Notes under the pieces: model-generated
Databases searched by the model: none
What the model was told of the DNA's origin: nothing
Seen by the model: only the letters and a program-made list of their open reading frames with translations
NCBI GenBank assembly: GCA_900556675.1
Contig: USQE01000033.1
Location: 1 to 9,393 of the forward strand
Direction of reading: 5' to 3'
Origin: an uncultured Collinsella sp.
Lineage (GTDB): Bacteria; Actinomycetota; Coriobacteriia; Coriobacteriales; Coriobacteriaceae
Length of the DNA: 9,393 nt
Position numbers and translations under genes: made by a program
In this document: one piece after another, positions 1 to 5,977 of the stretch
Layout: each line of letters begins with the position of its first letter
How positions within the stretch are numbered: the stretch's first letter is position 1

Positions 1-56
1 AAACTAAGTACGGGGACCCGCCCAAGCCGTCCGGTGGGATCAGAGTACCCTTGCTG

Positions 57-914
57 TTACTCTGCCTTGCCCACAGAGTTAAGGTTGGTCATGCGGATCT
101 TAACCAGCTCGGTGATCTCACGCATGCCCTCCTTGGCCGGCTTCTTGGGATCGAAGCAGGCGGGGTTCTCGGCCATGTAGGCCATGAAGCCCTTGGTGTA
201 GGCCTGACGCAGCTCGGTGGCGTAGTTAACCTTGCAGATGCCGTTCTTCACAGCCTCGGCAACCTGCTCATCGGGCACACCAGAGGTGCCGTGCAGAACC
301 AGCGGCACGTCGACGGCGTCGCGGATGGCCTTGACCACGGACTGCTCGATGTGCGGATCGCTCGTGTACACACCGTGGCTGGTGCCAACGCCAATAGCGA
401 GAGAGGTGCAGCCAGTGCGCTCGACGAACTCCTTGGCCTCGGCAGGATCGGTGTAGGGGCTCTCGCCCTCAACTGCGGGACCGTCGTCCTCCTTGCCGCC
501 AACCTTACCGAGCTCGGCCTCGACGGGCACGCCCATGGCGCGGCCAGCGTCGGCGACGGACTTGGTCAGGGCGATGTTGTCCTCGAAGGACTCGTGCGAG
601 CCGTCGATCATGACAGAGGTGTAGCCCGTGCGGAAAGCCTGCATGCAGCGGTCATAGCCATCGCCGTGATCGAGGTGCAGAGCGACGGGCACGGAAGCGC
701 GCTCGGCAGCAGCCTTGACCATGCCGTAGAAGTAGTCCAGACCAGCGGTCTTGATGGTGCCCGGGGTGGTCTGCATGATGACGGGGGACTTGGTCTCCTC
801 GGCAGCGGCCAGAACGGCCATAACAAACTCGAGGTTCTCGACGTTGAACGCGCCGACGGCGTAGTGGCCGGCCTGAGCGTCCTTGAGCATCTTTTCGGTG
901 GTAACAAGTGCCAT
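57..914 (-). CDS. fba: Class II ketose-bisphosphate aldolase (fructose- or tagatose-1,6-bisphosphate aldolase)
   Basis: A zinc-dependent class II aldolase that would cleave a ketose-1,6-bisphosphate to dihydroxyacetone phosphate and glyceraldehyde-3-phosphate in the cytoplasm. The 285-aa length fits the family. Visible residues are the catalytic Asp82 and zinc ligand His83 in LHLDHGDGYD, the motif SVMIDGSH (100-107), EAELGKVGGKEDD (132-144), zinc ligand His180 in GVGTSHGVY and His208 in LVLHGTSG, then the phosphate-binding GICKVNYATEL. As I recall them, the zinc ligand positions (83, 180, 208) and the YTDPAEAKEF segment match E. coli GatY/KbaY closely, so tagatose-bisphosphate is as possible as fructose-bisphosphate. 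Start: ATG at 914 follows GGAGAGGAG nine bases upstream; an upstream in-frame ATG at 1055 adds a non-homologous tail and was not chosen. It is divergent from a DeoR-type regulator, which may control it. Family assignment is sure; substrate is not. Confidence 0.93.
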   Translation of the reverse strand: MALVTTEKMLKDAQAGHYAVGAFNVENLEFVMAVLAAAEETKSPVIMQTTPGTIKTAGLDYFYGMVKAAAERASVPVALHLDHGDGYDRCMQAFRTGYTSVMIDGSHESFEDNIALTKSVADAGRAMGVPVEAELGKVGGKEDDGPAVEGESPYTDPAEAKEFVERTGCTSLAIGVGTSHGVYTSDPHIEQSVVKAIRDAVDVPLVLHGTSGVPDEQVAEAVKNGICKVNYATELRQAYTKGFMAYMAENPACFDPKKPAKEGMREITELVKIRMTNLNSVGKAE

Positions 915-999
915 GAGCGTTTGCTCCTCTCCCTCGCCCGCATCTGGACATCGGGCGTAGTTGTTCACAAGGCGTTTTACCTTGCGTTTTACTGCGTTC

Positions 1000-1005
1000 A
1001 TTGTA
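1000..1005 (-). promoter_or_regulatory. Possible -10 box of the aldolase gene
   Basis: On the minus strand TACAAT matches five of six bases of the -10 consensus and would give a leader of about 80 nt. No good -35 is seen at 16-18 bp (only a weak GTGCAA-like match). The leader carries two direct copies of GTAAAACGC (plus-strand GCGTTTTAC at 972-980 and 984-992). Confidence 0.3.
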
Positions 1006-1120
1006 TGAAATTCAGCGGCTTTGCACGTGCGAGATATTGAGCCCATGCAGGTCAATACCGTCGTTTTTGAAAAGTAAACGGAAGGAATTTGAGCCGAGTG
1101 GACATGTTCGATATTGAATT

Positions 1121-1149
1121 TTGAGCGTTCAGCGTCTTTCTTTTATAGA
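1121..1149 (+). promoter_or_regulatory. Sigma-70-type promoter of the deoR-family gene
   Basis: TTGAGC (1121-1126) and TATAGA (1144-1149) are separated by exactly 17 bp. A near-palindrome TTCGATATTGAA (1107-1118, one mismatch) sits just upstream of the -35. An inverted repeat TCTTTT-ATAG-AAAAGA (1139-1154) covers the -10. Both are plausible autoregulatory operator positions. Inferred from sequence only. Confidence 0.5.
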
Positions 1150-1248
1150 AAAGATAAGTAATCGAAAGGTGTTTTCTTACTCAAAAAGAAAATGAACGAA
1201 AATAGAGTCAACACAATTCCTGCAAATTTAGCCGAGAATGGAGCAAGC

Positions 1249-2052
1249 ATGGCCCAAGCCACCAACCGTGCTTTTGCCGACGAACGCCGTACCGCCATTA
1301 TGGAAATGCTCGATCATAACGCCTCGGTGCAGGTAGCAGAAATCGCCCAGACCTTTGGCGTGTCCTCCGTCACCGCCCGCGCCGACCTGGACGCGCTCGC
1401 CGAAGCAGGCAAGCTGCGCCGCACGCATGGCGGTGCCGTATCGCTCCACAAACGCCTGACCGTCTCCACGCAGGATCGCCGCATCAACGTCAACGTCGCC
1501 GCCAAGCAGGCCATCGCGCAAAGCGCCATCGAGCTCGTCAATGACGGCGACACGTTGCTCGTCGACTCGGGCACCACGGCGCTCGAGTTCGTCCGGCTCC
1601 TCGATCAACGCGACGGTATCACCGTCATCACAGCAGACATTACCATTGCCGATTACATCGACGAGAGCATGCCCTCAGTCGATGTCGTCATGCTGGGCGG
1701 GGCGTTGCGCAAAGGCCATCGTTATTTGTACGGACCGCTCACTATGCAAGCGCTCCAAATGGTCCATGCCGATCTGGCCGTCATGTGCCCCGGCGCCTTT
1801 GTCTCCAGCTGCGGCTTTACGACCGACTTTCCCCAGATGGCCGAGACCAAAACGGCTATGATCGCCGCGGCCCATCAAAGCGTCGCCCTCATGGACGCCA
1901 GCAAGGTTAACGGACGCGGCATGTACCGCTTTGCCGAGCTGACCGATGTCGACACCATCGTGATGGACCGAGACCCCGATCATGCCGTCGCCACCTCAAT
2001 CGCCGAGATCGTCGACAACGCCCGCCCAAATCTCCTCATCGCCGGCGCTTAA
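1249..2052 (+). CDS. DeoR-family transcriptional regulator
   Basis: A cytoplasmic DNA-binding regulator with the two DeoR-family parts: an N-terminal winged helix-turn-helix (about residues 11-64; recognition region VSSVTARADLDAL, then the family hallmark THGGAV at 59-64) and a C-terminal sugar-phosphate-sensing domain (DeoRC) starting near residue 80 with the effector-loop motif DSGTT (106-110) and the late motif LMDASKVNGRGMYRF. The family usually has TIRRDL in the recognition helix; here it reads TARADL. Start: ATG at 1249 has GGAG five bases upstream and gives 267 aa, close to family length. An in-frame ATG at 1192 would add 19 AT-rich codons unlike the rest of the gene and has only a weak ribosome site. 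It is divergent from the aldolase gene, which is the obvious candidate target, probably with a phosphorylated sugar as effector. The stop codon is followed at once by a terminator hairpin. Confidence 0.9.
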   Translation: MAQATNRAFADERRTAIMEMLDHNASVQVAEIAQTFGVSSVTARADLDALAEAGKLRRTHGGAVSLHKRLTVSTQDRRINVNVAAKQAIAQSAIELVNDGDTLLVDSGTTALEFVRLLDQRDGITVITADITIADYIDESMPSVDVVMLGGALRKGHRYLYGPLTMQALQMVHADLAVMCPGAFVSSCGFTTDFPQMAETKTAMIAAAHQSVALMDASKVNGRGMYRFAELTDVDTIVMDRDPDHAVATSIAEIVDNARPNLLIAGA

Positions 2053-2088
2053 ACAAAAACCACCACAAAGGTCTCCTTTGTGGTGGTT
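2051..2088 (-). terminator. Rho-independent terminator between the convergent deoR-type and flavodiiron genes
   Basis: A perfect 13-bp stem (AACCACCACAAAG at 2058-2070 with its complement at 2076-2088) closes a 5-nt loop. Read on the minus strand it is followed by TTTTTGTTT, so it mainly ends the flavodiiron transcript. On the plus strand the hairpin may also help end the regulator transcript, but its U-tract there is poor. Confidence 0.85.
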
Positions 2089-2111
2089 GAGCATCAGAAG
2101 TGAATGTGTCG

Positions 2112-3272
2112 CTACTTGGACAGCTCGTCGGCGAGGGCCTCGATCTGGGCGCGCGAGGCGTCGTTGAGCGAGCCCAGCACAGTCACCTTGTTCTGCGTCA
2201 GGGTGATGTCCTTCATGCCCTCGAGCTCCTTGGTCATAACCTTGGCAGCTGCGGGCGCCCAGGAACCGGACTCGACAAGCGCCACGGTGCGGTTCTGGTA
2301 GGCATGCTCGGCGAGCGTGTGGATAAAGGTGCTCATGCACGGGAAGATCTCGCCCTGATAGGTAATGGAGGCGAGCACCAGACGGTCGTAGCGGAACGCA
2401 TCCTCAACGGCCTCGGCCATGTCGTCGCGAGCCAGGTCAAAGACGGAGACCTTCTGGCCGCGAGCCTCAAGCGCAGATGCGAGCTCCTCGACGGCAGCCT
2501 TCAGATGCCCGTACACGCTCGCATAGGCAATCGTGATACCCTCGTCCTCGGGCTGATAGCTCGACCAGGTGTTATAGGTATCGAGGTAATAGCCCAGATT
2601 CTCGGTCAGTACGGGGCCGTGGAGCGGGCAGATGATCTGGATGTCCAGGTCGGCGGCCTTCTTGAGCACGGCCTGCACGAACTTGCCGAACTTACCGACG
2701 ATGCCAAAGTAGTAGCGGCGAGCCTCGCAAGCCCACCCTTCCGGATCCTCGATGTCGTTGGCGCCAAACTTGCCAAAGCCGTCGGCACTAAAGAGCACCT
2801 TGTCGGTAGACTCGTAGGAGAAGATCACCTCGGGCCAGTGAACGTTGGGGGCGCCGATAAACGTTAGGCTGTGACCGCCCAGATCGAGCACGTCGCCCTC
2901 TTTGACGACCATCTTGCGCTCGGGGTAGTCGGTGCCAAAGTAGTTGACCATCATGCGGAAGGCGCCCATGCTAGCCACAATCTGGGCCTGGGGGTAGCGC
3001 TCCATAAAGGCGGCGATGCCGGCGGAGTGATCGGGCTCCATGTGATGGACGACCAGGTAGTCGGGCGTACGGCCGTCAAGCGCGGCCTCGAGGTTGCCGA
3101 GCCACTCGTCAACAAAACCGCCGTCGACTGAATCGGCGACAGCGATTTTATCGCCCAAGATAACGTAGCTGTTGTATGCCATACCGTTCTCGGACACGTC
3201 GTACTGGCCCTCGAACAGGTCAATGTCGTGATCGTCGACACCGATGTAGCGGATATCCTTGGTGATCTCCAT
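2112..3272 (-). CDS. fprA: Flavodiiron protein (FprA-type O2/NO reductase)
   Basis: Reduces O2 to water and/or NO to N2O in the cytoplasm of anaerobes, taking electrons from rubredoxin or a flavoprotein reductase. Domain 1 (about 1-245) is a metallo-beta-lactamase fold carrying the di-iron site: HHMEPDH gives His77, Glu79, Asp81 and His82; His145 is in APNVHWPE, Asp164 in LFSADGFGKFG and His218 in CPLHGP, so the full ligand set is present. Domain 2 (about 246-386) is a flavodoxin domain, with the FMN phosphate loop ASVYGH (251-256) and ESGSWAPAA later. There is no rubredoxin domain, so it is not a flavorubredoxin. At 386 aa it is near the usual 390-400. Start: ATG at 3272 has AGGAGG nine bases upstream; an ATG at 3335 would add an unrelated 21-aa tail. 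It lies 129 bp downstream of the lacI-type gene on the same strand but has its own promoter, so co-transcription is uncertain. Whether O2 or NO is the main substrate cannot be read from the sequence. Confidence 0.95.
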   Translation of the reverse strand: MEITKDIRYIGVDDHDIDLFEGQYDVSENGMAYNSYVILGDKIAVADSVDGGFVDEWLGNLEAALDGRTPDYLVVHHMEPDHSAGIAAFMERYPQAQIVASMGAFRMMVNYFGTDYPERKMVVKEGDVLDLGGHSLTFIGAPNVHWPEVIFSYESTDKVLFSADGFGKFGANDIEDPEGWACEARRYYFGIVGKFGKFVQAVLKKAADLDIQIICPLHGPVLTENLGYYLDTYNTWSSYQPEDEGITIAYASVYGHLKAAVEELASALEARGQKVSVFDLARDDMAEAVEDAFRYDRLVLASITYQGEIFPCMSTFIHTLAEHAYQNRTVALVESGSWAPAAAKVMTKELEGMKDITLTQNKVTVLGSLNDASRAQIEALADELSK

Positions 3273-3309
3273 CAGGCAAAGCCTCCTAGATAGACAAAAG
3301 AACCCGTCT

Positions 3310-3341
3310 ATCATAACACTCGCCTTCATAGCCACGGCTAT
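3310..3341 (-). promoter_or_regulatory. Extended -10 promoter of fprA with overlapping inverted repeat
   Basis: On the minus strand TGTTATGAT (3310-3318) is an extended -10 (TGn plus TATGAT, five of six). No good -35 exists. In its place is a perfect 6-bp inverted repeat with a 2-bp centre (ATAGCC at 3328-3333, GGCTAT at 3336-3341), centred near -34, where a regulator could bind. The leader is about 30 nt and ends with AGGAGG. Confidence 0.45.
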
Positions 3342-3401
3342 CCGTCAGCATCCTTACCGATTGTTATTGAGGCGGAATATTGAGCCGATGAGCTGCGGAA
3401 A

Positions 3402-4433
3402 CTATGCGCGGGGAGCTGCCGTGGTATGCCGAACGATGAGCTGGCCGGGAATACGAATGGCAACGGTTTTGCCCGCCGTACCCGCCTCGGGAACCGCATG
3501 CTCAAACACCTCGCGTCCGCGCTGATGTAGATCGAATCGCACGGTCGTGAGCTCGTTGTGTGCCACAAAATCATCGAGCGAATCGTCGACGCCCACCACG
3601 CTCACGTCCTCGGGCACGCGCAGGCCGCTATCACGCAGCGCGGCAATCGCGCCATTTGCCATCTGATCGTTTGCCGCATAGATCGCCGTCATGGTGTGAT
3701 CGTGCTCGGCCAGGTACCTGCCGGCCTCGTAGCCGCTGTTGGCAGACCAGTCGCCCTCGAGCGGCTCTGCCGGCTCGATGTGTTTACGCTCGAGCGCATC
3801 CTGCCAACCGGCGCGACGAAATTGCTCGTCGACCGAGAACGACGGGCCGCCAATATAGCGAATCTGCTCGTGTCCCAGCTCAAACAGGTGATCCATAAGC
3901 AAGAGCGAGCAGCCGTAATGATCGGAGTCGACCGTGGTCACCCGCGGGTGCGCGCACATGGTAACGATGACCGTGCCAATGCCCGGCAGTGGATCAAACG
4001 TCTCAAAATCGGGCGCCATGCGACTCATGCCGATGATGATGCCGTCCACGGGCAGCGCGGCCATACGACGCGTGGCCTCGGCAAGCGAAAACTCCTCGGT
4101 CTTGGACATCTCGACCAGCGTGATGGCGCAATTATGCTCGCGAGCAGCGCTGGCGATGCCGTCGATCATTGAGAGGTTGCCAAACTTGGTGACATCGTTG
4201 ATGCATAGGCCGACCGAATGGTAACGGCCGTCGCGCAGCGAGCGACCGGCATAACTCGGACGAAAGCCGAGCTCTTGCATAGCAGCCTGCACGCGCTGGC
4301 GCGTCTGCTCGTTAACGTTGGGCAAGCCGTTGGCGACGCGCGAAACCGTCTGCTGCGAAACGCCGGCAGCGCGGGCGACGTCGGCCATGGAGACCGGACG
4401 CGTACCTGTATCGTTGGACGGGCGCCTTGCCAC
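3402..4433 (-). CDS. LacI-family transcriptional regulator, probable galactose-operon repressor
   Basis: A sugar-responsive DNA-binding regulator of 343 aa, the usual LacI-family size. Residues 14-36 form the N-terminal helix-turn-helix (VSMADVARAAGVSQQTVSRVANG). It is followed by the hinge segment ending RPSYAGRSLR (about 58-67) and a periplasmic-binding-protein-like effector domain from about residue 73. Typical late motifs are YIGGPSFSVDEQFRRAGW and VVGVDDSLDDFVAHNELTTVRFD. The start is GTG at 4433, supported by AGGTGA a few bases upstream; no ATG is well placed. It is divergent from galK-galT, and three matching operator-like sites lie between them, so it most likely represses galKT and itself, with galactose or a derivative as inducer. 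The function as gal regulator is inferred from position and sites; family membership is clear. Confidence 0.92.
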   Translation of the reverse strand: MARRPSNDTGTRPVSMADVARAAGVSQQTVSRVANGLPNVNEQTRQRVQAAMQELGFRPSYAGRSLRDGRYHSVGLCINDVTKFGNLSMIDGIASAAREHNCAITLVEMSKTEEFSLAEATRRMAALPVDGIIIGMSRMAPDFETFDPLPGIGTVIVTMCAHPRVTTVDSDHYGCSLLLMDHLFELGHEQIRYIGGPSFSVDEQFRRAGWQDALERKHIEPAEPLEGDWSANSGYEAGRYLAEHDHTMTAIYAANDQMANGAIAALRDSGLRVPEDVSVVGVDDSLDDFVAHNELTTVRFDLHQRGREVFEHAVPEAGTAGKTVAIRIPGQLIVRHTTAAPRA

Positions 4434-4526
4434 AGGATCACCTTCACCCTTGCGAGATCTGAATAGCGTGAATGCCGGCCCGGGCAGAGATACGCCCCGC
4501 GCCGAGGCCCGCTATCGTCGGACGCA

Positions 4527-4540
4527 TGTTAACGTACTCT
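4527..4540 (+). promoter_or_regulatory. LacI-type operator 1 (lacI side)
   Basis: TGTTAACGTACTCT, with the CG centre typical of LacI-family operators. It shares 13 of 14 bases with the other two sites. It lies just downstream of the expected lacI transcription start, so it would allow self-repression. Confidence 0.65.
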
Positions 4541-4566
4541 ACTTTTTCTATCTGCATCTCTTCTGC

Positions 4567-4596
4567 TTTATAAGTCCACACGGCAGTACCGTTCAC
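4567..4596 (-). promoter_or_regulatory. Probable promoter of the lacI-type gene
   Basis: On the minus strand GTGAAC (plus 4591-4596) and TATAAA (plus 4567-4572) are 18 bp apart. The -10 is good and the -35 is weak. The start would fall near 4560, about 25 bp before operator 1. Confidence 0.4.
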
Positions 4597-4631
4597 GGCT
4601 GTATTTCTACCGATTACCAGATTCTCAAAAA

Positions 4632-4659
4632 GTGACAAGCGTTGTGTTATGAGTACGTT
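4632..4659 (+). promoter_or_regulatory. Candidate galK-galT promoter overlapping operator 2
   Basis: GTGACA (4632-4637, five of six of the -35 consensus) is followed 16 bp later by the weak TACGTT (4654-4659), which lies inside operator 2. Repressor bound there would block RNA polymerase. The -10 is poor, so the exact promoter is uncertain; transcription must start between about 4640 and 4760. Confidence 0.25.
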
Positions 4660-4663
4660 AACA
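4650..4663 (-). promoter_or_regulatory. LacI-type operator 2 (galK side)
   Basis: The minus strand reads TGTTAACGTACTCA. The identity with operator 3 extends to 18 bp (4646-4663), in opposite orientation. Its centre is 123 bp from that of operator 1 and 64 bp from that of operator 3. Confidence 0.7.
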
Positions 4664-4713
4664 TAGCCCGTAACGTGCGATATCGTGAACACCTGGTTCA
4701 TGCCGCTTCAAGT

Positions 4714-4727
4714 TGTTAACGTACTCA
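4714..4727 (+). promoter_or_regulatory. LacI-type operator 3 (galK leader)
   Basis: TGTTAACGTACTCA, extended to an 18-bp match with operator 2 (4714-4731). It lies 45 bp before the galK start, so it would be in the leader or near the transcription start. Its presence inside an in-frame upstream extension of galK argues against translation starting at 4685. Confidence 0.7.
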
Positions 4728-4771
4728 TAACGACGCAAAACTCACCCGTGCGCGCCAAGGAAAGGACTCCC

Positions 4772-5977
4772 ATGACCACTCCCGACGAAAAGACACTCGC
4801 CACGCTCACCAAGCTATTTGAGGAGGAGTTTGGCCCCATCGGCGACCGCCAGGTGCTCTACGTGCACGCGCCCGGCCGTTCCGAAATCAGTGGCAACCAC
4901 ACCGATCACGAGGGCGGCCACGTTATCGCCGGCTCGCTCGATGTCGCTGTCGACGGCATTGCCGTAGGGACCGACACCAACAAGGTCCGCGTTGCCGATG
5001 AGGGCTATCCCACGTTTGAGATCGCGCTCGACACGCTGGATGTTCAGGAGTCCGAGAAGGGCACGTCCGCAAGCCTCGTCCGCGGCATGGCCCACGAGAT
5101 CGCAGCCCTTGGCGTTGAGCCCCAGGGCTTCGACTTCGCCTTCACCTGCTCTGTCCCCTCGGGCGGCGGCCTTTCCAGCTCTGCTGCTGTCGAGGCGGCA
5201 TACGGTCGCGCCATGGAGACGCTCTGGGGCGCACCCGCCATCGAGCCCGTCGCGCTCGCCCAGATGAGCCAGCGCACCGAGAACAACTACTATGGCAAGC
5301 CCTGCGGTCTGATGGACCAGGCCGCTGTGTGCCTGGGCGGCCTTGCCTACATGGACTTTGAGGACCAGGCTCAGCCTAAAACCCAGAAGCTCGAACTCAA
5401 CTTTGAGGATCACGGCTATGCGCTCGTGCTCGTTAAGGTTGGTGCCGACCACGTGGCCGCCACCGACGATTACGCTGCCGTTCCGCGCGAGATGCAAGAC
5501 GTCGCCGCCGAGTTTGGCAAGGCACGCCTGTGCGAGGTCGATGTTGCCGATTTTGACGCCAAGCTCCCCGAGCTGCGTGCCAAACTGGGCGACCGTGCCT
5601 GCCTGCGCGCCGTTCACTACTGGTACGAGAATGGTCTGGTCGATAAGCGCTGGGCGGCCCTGAACGCCGGCGACATCGATCAGTTCCTGGTCCTGACGCG
5701 CGAGTCCGGCGCCAGCTCTGCCATGTACCTGCAGAATGTCGTTGCCAAGCTGGGCTCCGAGCAGCCTTCCATGTATGCCCTGGCGCTGGCCGAGCACGTG
5801 CTCGACGGCCGTGGCGCCGTCCGTATCCACGGTGGCGGCTTTGGTGGCACCATCCAGGCCTTCGTGCCGCTCGACCTGGTCGACACCTTTATCACCAAGA
5901 TGAACGGCTGGCTGGGCGAGGGCTCTGCCCGCCACTACGCAATTTCTGACAAGGGGGCTTACGCGGCATGGCTGTAA
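4772..5977 (+). CDS. galK: Galactokinase
   Basis: First committed enzyme of the Leloir pathway: phosphorylates galactose at C1 with ATP. The three GHMP-kinase motifs are present: the galactokinase signature PGRSEISGNHTDHEGG (34-49), the ATP-binding PSGGGLSSSA (129-138) and the C-terminal HGGGFGG (353-359). The likely catalytic base is Asp182 in KPCGLMDQAA, and Arg36, the other catalytic residue, is kept. The signature differs from the textbook GRVNLIGEHTDY: the galactose-contacting Glu is Asn42 and the Tyr is His46. I recall similar GNHTDH forms in other gut anaerobe galactokinases. At 401 aa it is of normal length. Start: ATG at 4772 follows AAGGAAAGGA by five bases; the in-frame ATG at 4685 would run through operator 3. 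It is first in an operon with galT, which it overlaps, and is preceded by two LacI-type operators, so it is probably repressed without galactose. Confidence 0.95.
   Translation: MTTPDEKTLATLTKLFEEEFGPIGDRQVLYVHAPGRSEISGNHTDHEGGHVIAGSLDVAVDGIAVGTDTNKVRVADEGYPTFEIALDTLDVQESEKGTSASLVRGMAHEIAALGVEPQGFDFAFTCSVPSGGGLSSSAAVEAAYGRAMETLWGAPAIEPVALAQMSQRTENNYYGKPCGLMDQAAVCLGGLAYMDFEDQAQPKTQKLELNFEDHGYALVLVKVGADHVAATDDYAAVPREMQDVAAEFGKARLCEVDVADFDAKLPELRAKLGDRACLRAVHYWYENGLVDKRWAALNAGDIDQFLVLTRESGASSAMYLQNVVAKLGSEQPSMYALALAEHVLDGRGAVRIHGGGFGGTIQAFVPLDLVDTFITKMNGWLGEGSARHYAISDKGAYAAWL

Noticed and set aside
1..56. Possible terminator after the aldolase gene
   Set aside because: Only a 4-bp GGAC/GTCC pairing and no U-tract in the visible 56 bases; nothing supportable.
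51..1040. A long plus-strand open frame opposite the aldolase gene
   Set aside because: It is the antisense shadow of a clear class II aldolase; the translation is Gly/Leu/Val/His-rich without known motifs and has no good ribosome site.
1192..1248. Upstream ATG as the start of the deoR-type gene
   Set aside because: Weak ribosome site and AT-rich codons unlike the body of the gene; ATG at 1249 has GGAG at good distance and fits the family length.
4814..5935. A 373-codon minus-strand open frame opposite galK
   Set aside because: It is a shadow frame produced by GC-rich codon use of galK; no domain motifs. The same applies to the frames opposite fprA (2100-2867), galT (6475-7248) and the ATPase gene (7921-8754).
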